Shown: positions 51,661-60,793 of the stretch, piece after piece
How the letters are laid out: the number at the start of each line of letters is the position of its first letter
Position numbering within the stretch: the stretch's first letter is position 1
Program-made: the position numbers and the translations under genes
Assembly: GCA_023412275.1 (NCBI GenBank)
Contig: JAEYNY010000115.1
Span: 1-64,000 of the forward strand
Length of the DNA stretch: 64,000 bases
Direction of reading: 5' to 3'
Source of the DNA: Bacillota bacterium
Lineage (GTDB): Bacteria > Bacillota > Clostridia > Acetivibrionales > DSM-1351
Notes under the pieces: model-generated
What the model was told of the DNA's origin: nothing
The model's database searches: none
Seen by the model: only the letters and a program-made list of their open reading frames with translations

Positions 51661-53229
51661 ATGTATAAAAAAGGCTCTAAAAAGTATAAGATGAACCATC
51701 CTGAAAATAGTGTTGACCAAGCCGGTGCTTCTCCTCAAACAAAAAATTTGACAGCATCTTTGGAGGAGAACATATCACTGTTCAAAAACATATTTAAGGA
51801 TGATCAGACACTTATAACAAGGGAATTTCAGAATAAATCCGTTAAGGAAGCCAAGTGCTGTATTATTTATATATCGGGAATGGTTAATACAGAGGTTGTA
51901 AATGAAAATATCATTCAGCCTGTTCTACGTAATAATCTGGCTGAAGATATTGATGTTAATAATCTGTTGGAAGCCCTGATGAAAAAGGTCATTGTGTCAA
52001 ACAGTGTTAAAATTGAAACGGATATCAATAAGATGGTCAGCTCTATAATCTCAGGGGATACCCTTTTTATTTTAGAGGGATATGATAAAGGCCTGATAAT
52101 TGGGTCCGTGGGTTGGGAAAAAAGATCAATTTCCGAGCCTGAATCTTCAAAGGTTGTACGGGGCCCCAGAGAGGGCTTTACGGAATCGATGGCGGTAAAT
52201 CTTTCGTTGATACGTAGAAAAATTCAAAATCCTGATTTGAAGTTTAAGTTCAGGGTTTTGGGAGAAAGAACCCATACATCCATCTGTATATGCTATGTGG
52301 ATGGTTTGGCACTAAAAGAAGTGTTAAATGAACTTGAACAACGACTGAATAAGATAAAAATTGACGGAATTTTAGATTCGGGTTATATTCAGGAGCTTAT
52401 TAAGGATGCCCCTTATTCTCCCTTTGAGACTGTAGGGGCATTTGAGAGGCCGGATGTTGTAGCGTCCAAGCTTCTTGAGGGGCGAGTTGCTTTAATTGTT
52501 GATGGAAGCCCCTTTGTATTAACAGTCCCATTTCTTGCAGTTGAGAATTTTCAGGCCAGTGAGGACTATTACAATAACTATATTTTCGCAAACATAAATC
52601 GTCTAATCAGGGGCTTTACTGCGGTAACTTCCACTACCATACCTGCAATATTTTTGGCCCTTGTGACATATCATCAGGAGATGCTTCCGACTCCGTTGCT
52701 GATAAGCATTTCCTCTTCGAGACAGGGTGTTCCCTTTCCAACCTCTCTTTCACTGTTTATTATGTTATTTATTTTTGATATTTTAAGGGAAGTTGGTACA
52801 AGAATGCCCGGCCCTGTAGGACAGGCGGTAAACATTGTAGGCACTTTAGTTTTAGGCCAGGCTGCAGTTCAGGCAAAACTGGTCAGTGCCCCTGTAATTA
52901 TAATTACCGCACTTACTGGAATTACAACCTTGCTAAACATGAATATAATTGGTTCCACTATTGTATTTCGTACGTTTTATTTGATGGGAGCGTCATTCCT
53001 TGGGATATACGGATTACTCATGTGCATCATTATCATGTACCTTCACATGATGAGTATTCGCTCTTTTGGGGTTCCATACATGATGAATAGCACCCGTGTT
53101 AAAAACCATGACGGGCAGGATGCCTGGATTCGTGCGCCTTGGTGGAATATGACCCTAAGACCAAAAATCTTTTCAGCAGATTTGACAAGACAAGTTTCAA
53201 ATAAGAAAAATGGAAATCAAAATAAATGA
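51661..53229 (+). CDS. Spore germinant receptor A subunit (GerAA/GerKA family)
   Basis: 522 residues. A hydrophilic N-terminal half (to about 260) with the family segments FTESMAVNLSLIRRKI and SPFETVGAFERPDVVASKLLEGRVAL is followed by about five membrane segments and LREVGTRMPGPVGQAVNIVG. It sits in the spore inner membrane and takes part in sensing small-molecule germinants. ATG 51661 follows GGTGATG; an upstream in-frame extension has no ribosome site. It overlaps the C-subunit gene by 4 nt. Confidence 0.95.
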   Translation: MYKKGSKKYKMNHPENSVDQAGASPQTKNLTASLEENISLFKNIFKDDQTLITREFQNKSVKEAKCCIIYISGMVNTEVVNENIIQPVLRNNLAEDIDVNNLLEALMKKVIVSNSVKIETDINKMVSSIISGDTLFILEGYDKGLIIGSVGWEKRSISEPESSKVVRGPREGFTESMAVNLSLIRRKIQNPDLKFKFRVLGERTHTSICICYVDGLALKEVLNELEQRLNKIKIDGILDSGYIQELIKDAPYSPFETVGAFERPDVVASKLLEGRVALIVDGSPFVLTVPFLAVENFQASEDYYNNYIFANINRLIRGFTAVTSTTIPAIFLALVTYHQEMLPTPLLISISSSRQGVPFPTSLSLFIMLFIFDILREVGTRMPGPVGQAVNIVGTLVLGQAAVQAKLVSAPVIIITALTGITTLLNMNIIGSTIVFRTFYLMGASFLGIYGLLMCIIIMYLHMMSIRSFGVPYMMNSTRVKNHDGQDAWIRAPWWNMTLRPKIFSADLTRQVSNKKNGNQNK

Positions 53230-54377
53230 ATAAAACTAAAAGAGCCGTTATGTCGATAATTATTTTTATAAATTTGTTATTTACTTCAGGATGTTGGAAT
53301 TACAGGGAAATAGATGACCTTGCCATTGTTGCGGGAGCAGCGATAGATAAAGGGGATGACGGACAATACACCTTAACAACCGAAGTAGTTGATGTTGATG
53401 GGAGTAATGATACAAAAATGAAATCAAAGCTGGTATCCATGCAAGGGAAAACCATACTGGATGCTATTAGAAACGGAATATCAATTACAGGAAAAAAGCT
53501 ATATTGGAGCCATTGCAAAGTAGCAATTTTAAGTAAAAAGGTTGCAGAAGAAGGAGCCACAAAGGTCCTTGATATTTTTATCCGGGATTCTGAAATAAGT
53601 AATGATGTAAATATACTGTACTCACAGCAGGATACGGCAAGAGAAATACTTGAGGGGCAGGAAACAACCGAAAGTATAAAATCATTTGCACTTGATAAAA
53701 TATTAAAAAATGAGACCAGACTAAGTAAAGCACCCAAAATGAATTTGCTGGATTTTAGTATAGAACTACAGACTAAAGGGACTTCAACGGTAATTCCTGC
53801 AGTACATCTTGAGGATGTAAAGGGGAGTGTGATTCCCCGTGTAGCAGGTGCTGCTATCATGGAAAATGATAAATTTGTGGGTGAACTAGGTGAGGAAGAA
53901 ACAAAAGACCTGCTTTTTGTACGGAACGAAGTGAAGGGCGGAGTTCTGGTCAGAGATAAGGAAGAGGGTTTATCGGCTCCTATTTCTTTGGAGATATTCG
54001 GAAATAAAACAAAGGTGAAGTCGGTTGTGGAAACCGGAAAACTTAAAATTAAGGTAAAAATACGTACAACTGTGGCAATTGATGAAATCGAAGGAAACGA
54101 AAACTTTCCTGATGAAGAAGCAGTAAAAAGGCTGGAAGCCAGTACTTCGGAATTAACCCAAAAAAAAATTGAAGACTTCATTAAAAAAATCCAGTCAGAG
54201 TATGGTTCCGACATATTCAAGTTCGGCGAAAAGTTCAGGGAAAATGACCCAAAAAAATGGAAAAAGGTGTCAGATAAGTGGGAAGAGGTATTCAGAAATT
54301 CAGAGGTAGACGTTGATGCCAAGGTTCATATAAAAAACAGCGCTTCAATATACAAAACATTAAAAAAAGGTGGGTAA
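53226..54377 (+). CDS. Spore germinant receptor C subunit lipoprotein (Ger(x)C family)
   Basis: 383 residues with a lipoprotein signal (FINLLFTSGC, lipid Cys about residue 23) and the family motif CWNYREIDDLAIVAGAAID. Further conserved features are the WSHCKV segment and the C-terminal region with WKKVSDKWEEVF. It is anchored to the outer face of the spore inner membrane and works with the A and B subunits. Four-nt overlap with the A gene, 8-nt overlap with the small gene downstream. Confidence 0.95.
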   Translation: MNKTKRAVMSIIIFINLLFTSGCWNYREIDDLAIVAGAAIDKGDDGQYTLTTEVVDVDGSNDTKMKSKLVSMQGKTILDAIRNGISITGKKLYWSHCKVAILSKKVAEEGATKVLDIFIRDSEISNDVNILYSQQDTAREILEGQETTESIKSFALDKILKNETRLSKAPKMNLLDFSIELQTKGTSTVIPAVHLEDVKGSVIPRVAGAAIMENDKFVGELGEEETKDLLFVRNEVKGGVLVRDKEEGLSAPISLEIFGNKTKVKSVVETGKLKIKVKIRTTVAIDEIEGNENFPDEEAVKRLEASTSELTQKKIEDFIKKIQSEYGSDIFKFGEKFRENDPKKWKKVSDKWEEVFRNSEVDVDAKVHIKNSASIYKTLKKGG

Positions 54378-54591
54378 AGGATTGATTATTTTTGTAATTA
54401 TCGGTTATACGTTTTTGGTTATTTTTAATGTTATACCGTTGTATAAAAAGAAATTATGGACTGACTTTTGGGTAAACAGCATTTTGAGTGTATTCTCATT
54501 GACTATAGCCGTTTTATTATCATTTAATGTTAAAATACCCAGTCCTGCCGGGCCTATACAGCATCTAATTACATTAATATTAGGAAAGTAG
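54370..54591 (+). CDS. Small two-span membrane protein in the ger operon
   Basis: 73 residues if GTG 54370 is used, or 69 from TTG 54382, which fits the GGTGGG site better. Two membrane segments (about 5-24 and 36-54) are separated by KKKLWTDFW. Small two-span proteins are found in many ger operons, where some tune receptor function; this one matches no named protein I know. It overlaps the C-subunit gene and ends 7 nt before the B-subunit gene, so expression is coupled. Confidence 0.7.
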   Translation: MGKGLIIFVIIGYTFLVIFNVIPLYKKKLWTDFWVNSILSVFSLTIAVLLSFNVKIPSPAGPIQHLITLILGK

Positions 54592-54598
54592 GATTAGA

Positions 54599-55693
54599 AT
54601 GGGAAAAGAGCAAATATCAGACAAAGAAGCAATAATTTTAATAATAATGTTTATAATCGGTACTACGATGATTGTAGGTACAGGGGGGGATGCTAAGAAT
54701 GATGCATGGATTGCAGGTATACTTGCCGCATTTTCATTTATTCCGCTGTTCCTGATATTTTCAAGATTGCTGTCGCTTTTTCCGGGAAAAGATATATTTG
54801 ATATTTTTAGTATGGTATTTGGAAAAGTACCGGGTAAAATTTTATCTGCCATATATATATGGTATTCCTTTCACCTGGGAGCACTTGTTCTGAGGAATTT
54901 TGGGGAGTTCATCAATGTAGTAGCTTTGTCCGAAACCCCTATGTTTATTCCCTTGCTATGTCTGGGACTGGTGTGCATATTTGCTGCTTACTTGGGGATT
55001 GAGGTATTAAGCAGAACTACGGCTATTTTTGTACCGCTAATTATTTTTATTGTATTTGTTGTTCTGATATTGGGAATACCCCAGCTCCGACTAAATTACA
55101 TTCAACCGATACTTGGGAATGGTTTAACCCCGGTGTTAAAAGGTACATTCTCAACTTTTTCCTTTCCTATGGCTGAGACTGTGGTTTTTCTGTGTGTTTT
55201 TACATCTCTTCAAACAAAAAAGTCACCTAAAAGGGTGTACATATGGGGCACCTTAATAGCAGCCAGCATGATTATCATAATCACAATAAGGAATATCGCA
55301 GTACTAGGGAATCTGGTGGGCAACTTCTATTTTCCGTCTTATGTAGCTGCCAGTAGAATTAGGATTGGTAACTTTATACAAGGTGTGGAAGTAACCGTAT
55401 CCTTTGTATTTATATTTGCTGTTTTTGCAAAATGTGCGGTTTGTCTATTAGGAGCTTGTAAAGGGATAGCTAAAGTATTCAATTTAAAAGATTATAGGTC
55501 AATTGTAGTTCAAACCGGATTGCTTATGATTTATTTCTCGTATACTGTTTATCATACTATAATAGAAATGAATTACTGGGCCTTTGAAATCTATCCTTAC
55601 TATGCATTCCCAATGCAGGTGATAATACCGGTTATTACTTGGATTATTGCAGAGATAAAGAAATCGAGAAACCTCTTGAATATAGGAAAATAG
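54599..55693 (+). CDS. Spore germinant receptor B subunit (GerAB-type permease)
   Basis: 364 residues with about ten membrane segments in the APC/spore-germination permease family. The N-terminus KEQISDKEAIILIIMFIIG and segments GGDAKNDAWIAGI and FSTFSFPMAETVVFL are typical. In GerA-type receptors the B subunit forms the germinant-binding pocket. It completes an A-C-(small)-B operon, an order common in clostridia. Confidence 0.94.
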   Translation: MGKEQISDKEAIILIIMFIIGTTMIVGTGGDAKNDAWIAGILAAFSFIPLFLIFSRLLSLFPGKDIFDIFSMVFGKVPGKILSAIYIWYSFHLGALVLRNFGEFINVVALSETPMFIPLLCLGLVCIFAAYLGIEVLSRTTAIFVPLIIFIVFVVLILGIPQLRLNYIQPILGNGLTPVLKGTFSTFSFPMAETVVFLCVFTSLQTKKSPKRVYIWGTLIAASMIIIITIRNIAVLGNLVGNFYFPSYVAASRIRIGNFIQGVEVTVSFVFIFAVFAKCAVCLLGACKGIAKVFNLKDYRSIVVQTGLLMIYFSYTVYHTIIEMNYWAFEIYPYYAFPMQVIIPVITWIIAEIKKSRNLLNIGK

Positions 55694-55765
55694 TTAATAA
55701 ATAAACATGATTTTAAGATATAATATACCTTGAATCTAAAATTTAACCTATTGAGAGGTACACAA

Positions 55766-56923
55766 GTGAAAAAAATAACAATCCCTTTATTATGTGGTCA
55801 ATTATGTCTGATTGCCATGATACTGTCCTCTTCAGGACTTGCTATGCCCAGATTGGCTGAAGAGCTAGGTTTTACGTCAGTACAGCAGGGCAGTATGGTT
55901 AGCGTTCAGTTCTTGGGATTTACACTGGGAGTTTTGATTGGAGGAACTCTTGTGGACAGCTATGGAGGATTAAAGACATTAAGAGCTGCTTTTGCCGGGT
56001 TGGGAGCAGCAACCTTGATATTCGGTTTATCAAAGTATTATATTATAATTATGACAGGGATATTTTTTATAGGATTTTTCGGAAGTATTTGTCAGAACGC
56101 AATTGTATCTCTCACAACAGCATATGATACAAAGAAGGCAGACTCTAACATAGCATTTATCAATGTTTTTTTTACCGTAGGAGCTATAATAACTCCTCTC
56201 CTGCTTCTGATGTTCACGGTCTTTCTCGGAATGTGGAGAATTACATATTATATTATCGGCATATTATTTTTAGGTATGGCATTATATACTGTAAAATACA
56301 AAGGTCAGTCAGAGGTAAATACAGTTTCTCTGAAGAATACATTAAAGCAGTACAGGGCTGTGTTTACAAGACCTTTAAATTTGATAGCTCCTCTGACGCT
56401 ATTTTTATATGTTACAGCAGAAACCGGACTTTGGGGTTTTGCACCAATGTTTTTTGAAAGCCGTGGTTATGGAAAGATTTCTGGAATTGCGGCAAGTATT
56501 TTCATATGGGTTGCTATGTTTGCAGGGAGAACTCTTTCTGTAAAGCTAATCAAGAGGTTTGATATGGTCAGGATATTGCTAGTACACGGAATATTGGCAA
56601 TACTTTCGTTGGTTATGGTTATTTACTCAAATCAGGGTATGGCAATAATCTGGATAGCACTTGCCGGTTTTGCATGTTCGCCTTTTTATCCTTTGCTTAC
56701 AAATTGGATTACAAGGCTTACCGGGGATAAAAGCAGTACTATGCTGGCTTTTAATATGGGAGCTGGGGCACTGGGGCCTGTGGTAATGGGTGTTTTTACC
56801 GGAATGGTAGTACACAGCTATGGAAGCAGTTATACCACTGTTGTACCTTCCTTTGCAATGTTGATGGCAGTTATAATACTTTTTATATTCAGAAATCGAA
56901 AATCAGAAGCATATATTGACTAA
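55766..56923 (+). CDS. Major facilitator superfamily transporter
   Basis: 385 residues, about twelve membrane spans. The loop after span 2 (GGTLVDSYGGLKTLR) is the MFS signature and the two halves are joined by a charged loop near residue 190. GTG 55766 is preceded by GAGAGG; upstream codons lack a site. It could be a sugar or drug transporter. It is the nearest exporter-like gene to the NRPS-PKS cluster, 4 kb away beyond the germination operon, but its link to it is speculative. Confidence 0.8.
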   Translation: MKKITIPLLCGQLCLIAMILSSSGLAMPRLAEELGFTSVQQGSMVSVQFLGFTLGVLIGGTLVDSYGGLKTLRAAFAGLGAATLIFGLSKYYIIIMTGIFFIGFFGSICQNAIVSLTTAYDTKKADSNIAFINVFFTVGAIITPLLLLMFTVFLGMWRITYYIIGILFLGMALYTVKYKGQSEVNTVSLKNTLKQYRAVFTRPLNLIAPLTLFLYVTAETGLWGFAPMFFESRGYGKISGIAASIFIWVAMFAGRTLSVKLIKRFDMVRILLVHGILAILSLVMVIYSNQGMAIIWIALAGFACSPFYPLLTNWITRLTGDKSSTMLAFNMGAGALGPVVMGVFTGMVVHSYGSSYTTVVPSFAMLMAVIILFIFRNRKSEAYID

Positions 56924-56972
56924 ATTTAGACACAATGCTACTATTTGGATATAAAAACCTAGGAGGTTGGAT

Positions 56973-58028
56973 ATGAAAAAGATATTAGCATTGGTATTGA
57001 GTGTATGTCTTGTATTATCTGTTTTTGCTGTTCCAATAACGGCTGCATCAACAAAACTGACATCTTCAGAGCTTAACATCATAAAGGCATATCAAAAAAC
57101 TCTTGAAACAAAAAATCTACAGTATGTCAACAGTTACAAGTACAGCGGTGTTACATACAAAATGTTGAGCATACCAAGCGGCTCAACTGCAAAGATTCTT
57201 ACACCACAGTATTCAAAGGGCTACGATTCAAAACAGAAGCTTTATACGGCTAACCTGAAAGGCTTACTGGTAATTAGCAGTAAGACTACATTAAGTGTTT
57301 CAAATATCAGCGGTGGCGTTTATCTCAAAACAAAAAACAAGAAGACATACGCCTATAATGCAGTTGCAACAACAACAAAAGCGGTTCAGGTAAAGAACCT
57401 TGCAAGCAGTCAGAAAACTGAAATTAAGAAATATTTAAGCTCCATGTACGGAGAAAAGACCGCAAACAATCTTATTAACCCGCCAACAGCGCTTGGATCA
57501 ATTAATAACCCGGTTTCATTGAACCAAAAATATACTTGGAGTGAGACAAAGGACTTCCTTGACGACAAAATATCAGGTACCTTCTCAATGACTGTTAAGA
57601 GCTTTCAAAAAGTAACTATAGATGAGTTGGAACAAATGGGAATAAAAGCTGAGGATAGAAAAGATCACGAGTTTGCAATAATAGATGTGCTGTGGGAAGT
57701 TCAAAACGCCCAACTTACCCAGGTTAAAGGAGAAGGTTCGGCTTATCTTTGTGTTGGATGGGATGCCGACATATGGGGAATAAAAACCTCTGACAATGCG
57801 TCAATAATAGGGACTATGGATTATGGCTTTGATGGAAGTCTGGATGATGCCATGGATAAAGCTACAGAGTTTAGAAAAGTAACACCAGGTATGACAGAAT
57901 CATTTACGGCAGAAGGCAAAGTTGTTATAGATCTGTATAAGAATAAAACAAATTATCTCGTTATGCAGAATGAACAGATACGAGATAAAGATTACGATGG
58001 CAGCTTTATATATTTTAAATTGCAGTAA
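56973..58028 (+). CDS. Secreted protein of unknown function
   Basis: 351 residues with a Sec signal peptide (MKKILALVLSVCLVLSVFA, likely cut after ITA near residue 25). The mature part is rich in Lys, Ser and Thr, has no Cys pair or membrane span, and its second half resembles immunoglobulin-like DUF4352-type proteins (TPGMTESFTAEGKVVI). A strong AGGAGG and its own terminator suggest a separately expressed exported protein. I do not recognise a function. Confidence 0.75.
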   Translation: MKKILALVLSVCLVLSVFAVPITAASTKLTSSELNIIKAYQKTLETKNLQYVNSYKYSGVTYKMLSIPSGSTAKILTPQYSKGYDSKQKLYTANLKGLLVISSKTTLSVSNISGGVYLKTKNKKTYAYNAVATTTKAVQVKNLASSQKTEIKKYLSSMYGEKTANNLINPPTALGSINNPVSLNQKYTWSETKDFLDDKISGTFSMTVKSFQKVTIDELEQMGIKAEDRKDHEFAIIDVLWEVQNAQLTQVKGEGSAYLCVGWDADIWGIKTSDNASIIGTMDYGFDGSLDDAMDKATEFRKVTPGMTESFTAEGKVVIDLYKNKTNYLVMQNEQIRDKDYDGSFIYFKLQ

Positions 58029-58053
58029 ATCAGGAAAATAACTTAAGAGTAAA

Positions 58054-58088
58054 AGGAATACTTCACAAAAGAGGTATTCCTTTTTTTA
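58054..58088 (+). terminator. Terminator after the secreted-protein gene
   Basis: GGAATAC and GTATTCC form a stem around TTCACAAAAGAG, followed by TTTTTTT. Confidence 0.85.
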
Positions 58089-58211
58089 TACTTAAAAGTT
58101 CTTGATATAACCCCAAACGATTAAAAAACAAAATTCTGGCATACAAATCAATTAAAGTATATAATTCGCACAAATTCAAATATGTTAATTTTAAATTTTA
58201 TAAAAAAGGTA

Positions 58212-58240
58212 TTGACTAAAATTAAATTTGGTTATATCAT
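58212..58240 (+). promoter_or_regulatory. Promoter of metY
   Basis: TTGACT at 58212-58217, a 17-base spacer and TATCAT at 58235-58240 lie about 54 nt before metY. The leader is too short for a SAM (S-box) riboswitch, which often precedes such genes in Firmicutes. Confidence 0.65.
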
Positions 58241-58293
58241 ATTAATATAATAAAACCTATAAACTTACTAGCATATAAAGGGGGATACCATAT

Positions 58294-59574
58294 ATGAGCA
58301 GAAAACTTAGTTTTGACACATTACAGGTTCACGCAGGACAGGAATTAGATCCAACAACAAGGTCAAGGGCAGTGCCTATATACCAGACAACATCATATGT
58401 ATTCAAAGATGCAGATAATGCAGCAAATTTATTTGGCCTGAAGGACTCAGGAAATATTTACACAAGAATTATGAACCCAACAACAGACGTATTTGAAAAA
58501 AGAATTGCAGCACTCGAAGGCGGTACCGGAGCACTTGCAGTAGCATCAGGATCGGCAGCAATAACATATTCAGTACTAAATGTTGCCGGAGCCGGAGACG
58601 AGATAGTAGCTGCCAACACCTTGTATGGAGGAACTTATAACCTTTTTGCGGCAACCTTACCAAGATACGGAGTAAACACAACCTTTGTAGATCCTGATAA
58701 CATCCAAAACTTTGAAGCCGCTATTACTGACAAAACAAAAGCACTGTACATTGAATCAATTGGTAACCCAAATGCAAACCTAATCGATATCCAAGCTGTA
58801 GCAGACATTGCACATAAGCATGGTATCCCCCTTATAGTTGATAACACCTTTGGCTCACCATATCTGGTAAGACCTATAGATTTCGGAGCAGACGTAGTTG
58901 TACATTCTGCAACAAAATTTATAGGAGGACACGGAACTTCTATAGGTGGAGTAATCATTGACGGAGGTAAATTTGACTATTCTGTGGGAGATAAATTTCC
59001 CGGGTTTACAACACCTGATGTAAGCTACCACGGGGTTGTATACAGTCAGTTAGGAGGGGTGGCATTTATAACAAAAGCCAGAGTTCAGTTACTTAGAGAC
59101 ACAGGCGCAGCTATAAGTCCTTTTAATTCCTTCTTATTTATACAGGGACTGGAGACACTATCACTGAGGGTGGAAAGACATGTAAACAATTCAAAAAAGA
59201 TTGCAGAATATCTCGAAAAGCACCCCTTGGTGGAGAAAGTAAATTACCCAAGCCTGAAAGGAAATAAATACTTTGAACTGGCACAAAAATATTTTCCAAA
59301 GGGCTCAGGCTCAATATTTACTTTTGAAATAAAAGGAGGCCTTGAAGCTGCAAAGAAATTTATAGACAGCTTGGAGATATTCTCATTACTGGCAAATGTC
59401 GCAGATGCTAAATCTCTGGTTATACATCCTGCAAGCACCACCCATTCCCAACTTTCGGAAGATGAACTTTTGAAATCAGGAATAACACCCGGAACAATCA
59501 GACTTTCCATAGGAATTGAAGATTCGGATGATCTCATTTATGACATAGAACAGGCACTTGAGAAGAGCAGATAA
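58294..59574 (+). CDS. metY: O-acetylhomoserine sulfhydrylase
   Basis: 426 residues of the Cys/Met-metabolism PLP family. FDTLQVHAGQELDPTTRSRA at the N-terminus, YTRIMNPTTDVFEKR, the PLP-lysine motif HSATKFIGGHGTS (Lys near 209) and NVADAKSLVIHPASTTH are diagnostic of MetY. It makes homocysteine from O-acetylhomoserine and sulfide. It is followed 106 nt later by metA, which makes the acylhomoserine, so both steps of direct sulfhydrylation are here. GGGGG precedes the ATG. Confidence 0.95.
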   Translation: MSRKLSFDTLQVHAGQELDPTTRSRAVPIYQTTSYVFKDADNAANLFGLKDSGNIYTRIMNPTTDVFEKRIAALEGGTGALAVASGSAAITYSVLNVAGAGDEIVAANTLYGGTYNLFAATLPRYGVNTTFVDPDNIQNFEAAITDKTKALYIESIGNPNANLIDIQAVADIAHKHGIPLIVDNTFGSPYLVRPIDFGADVVVHSATKFIGGHGTSIGGVIIDGGKFDYSVGDKFPGFTTPDVSYHGVVYSQLGGVAFITKARVQLLRDTGAAISPFNSFLFIQGLETLSLRVERHVNNSKKIAEYLEKHPLVEKVNYPSLKGNKYFELAQKYFPKGSGSIFTFEIKGGLEAAKKFIDSLEIFSLLANVADAKSLVIHPASTTHSQLSEDELLKSGITPGTIRLSIGIEDSDDLIYDIEQALEKSR

Positions 59575-59680
59575 AAAACCTATATTGGCTAATAGTTGAC
59601 TTTTCCTTATTGAATAATATAATTTATACTATGCACTTTTTTTACAATTTATTTTATTTATTTAAGTGATGGAGGTCAAT

Positions 59681-60601
59681 ATGCCAATCAGAATCCCTGA
59701 CAATCTTCCTGCGGTGGAAACCCTGAATAGTGAGAACATATTTGTCATGTCTGAGGACAGGGCATACCATCAGGATATAAGACCGCTTAAAATTGCAATA
59801 TTAAATATAATGCCGACTAAAATAACCACGGAGACGCAGTTACTCAGACTTCTTGGAAACACACCTCTTCAGGTGGAAATCGTACTACTGCATCCCGCAT
59901 CCCATATGTCAAAAAATACTCCTGAGGAACACCTTGAAACTTTTTATAAAACTTTTGACGAGATACAAGGAGAGCATTTCGACGGATTGATTATCACAGG
60001 AGCACCTGTTGAACAAATGCCCTTTGAAGACGTAAATTACTGGGAAGAACTTGAACGTATAATGGATTGGAGTAAGAAAAACGTATACTCTACACTGCAC
60101 ATATGCTGGGGTGCACAGGCAGGCCTGTATTATCACTACGGTATACCAAAACGTGATTTGCCTAAGAAGATGTTTGGTGTATTTGAGCACACTAAAATAA
60201 AGGAACATGTAAAACTTCTCAGAGGCTTTGACGATGTGTTTTTTGTACCCCATTCCAGACATACAGAGATTACCCATGAGGATGTAGCGATGATTGACAA
60301 ACTGGAAATACTGGCTGAATCCAAGGAAGCGGGAGTATATCTGGTAGCATCAAAAGACGGACGTCACATTTTTGCTACAGGACATTCGGAATATGATCCC
60401 TACACACTCAAATTGGAGTACGAGAGGGATGTAGAAAGGGGTATGGATATAGAGGTTCCCAAGAACTACTTCCCCGGGGATGATCCGACAAAGGAGCCTA
60501 TTGTAAGATGGCGAGGTCATGGAAACCTTTTGTTTTTAAATTGGCTCAACTATTATGTATATCAGGAAACACCTTACGATTTAACTAGCATAGGAAAGTA
60601 A
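59681..60601 (+). CDS. metA: Homoserine O-acyltransferase MetA (likely acetyltransferase)
   Basis: 306 residues beginning MPIRIPDNLPAVETL, as in MetA. Catalytic Cys142 is in HICWGAQAG, exactly at the family position, and the GHSEYDPYTL segment contributes the catalytic His and Glu. Despite the family name homoserine succinyltransferase, most Firmicute members use acetyl-CoA, and pairing with MetY supports acetyl. ATG 59681 follows GGAGGT. Confidence 0.95.
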   Translation: MPIRIPDNLPAVETLNSENIFVMSEDRAYHQDIRPLKIAILNIMPTKITTETQLLRLLGNTPLQVEIVLLHPASHMSKNTPEEHLETFYKTFDEIQGEHFDGLIITGAPVEQMPFEDVNYWEELERIMDWSKKNVYSTLHICWGAQAGLYYHYGIPKRDLPKKMFGVFEHTKIKEHVKLLRGFDDVFFVPHSRHTEITHEDVAMIDKLEILAESKEAGVYLVASKDGRHIFATGHSEYDPYTLKLEYERDVERGMDIEVPKNYFPGDDPTKEPIVRWRGHGNLLFLNWLNYYVYQETPYDLTSIGK

Positions 60602-60616
60602 TAAAATGAATTAAAT

Positions 60617-60740
60617 GCCTTGAGCACCTGAAAGGTGATAAATCATAACCTTTTTGACGGGCATAGCATGTTACGACTCGATAACTGTGCCAGGGGGAGG
60701 GCCGGTACAGGACTGGTGGTAGTCACTTGGTGCTCAAGGC
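60617..60740. ncRNA. 124-nt structured element after metA (RNA or small mobile repeat)
   Basis: GCCTTGAGCACC (60617-60628) and GGTGCTCAAGGC (60729-60740) are perfect 12-nt inverted repeats bounding a compact element. Inside are CACCTGAAAGGTG, GGCATAG/CTGTGCC (60660-60666 with 60685-60691) and GACT/AGTC near 60710-60724. It is more G+C-rich than the flanks and occupies most of the 192-nt gap between convergent genes. I match it to no known RNA family. A closing stem of an RNA or the termini of a MITE-like repeat are both possible. No U-run follows. Confidence 0.45.
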
Positions 60741-60793
60741 TGAATAGACATTTGCCTATCTACTTTACATAATATTATTTTTCACATAAAATG

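Noticed and set aside
53300..54322. A 340-codon open frame on the minus strand
   Set aside because: It lies fully opposite the germinant-receptor C gene, is extremely rich in Ser and Phe from reversed Glu/Lys codons, and has no ribosome site or domain.
58089..58293. SAM (S-box) riboswitch upstream of metY
   Set aside because: Only about 50 nt separate the predicted transcription start from the gene, and no S-box core is seen.
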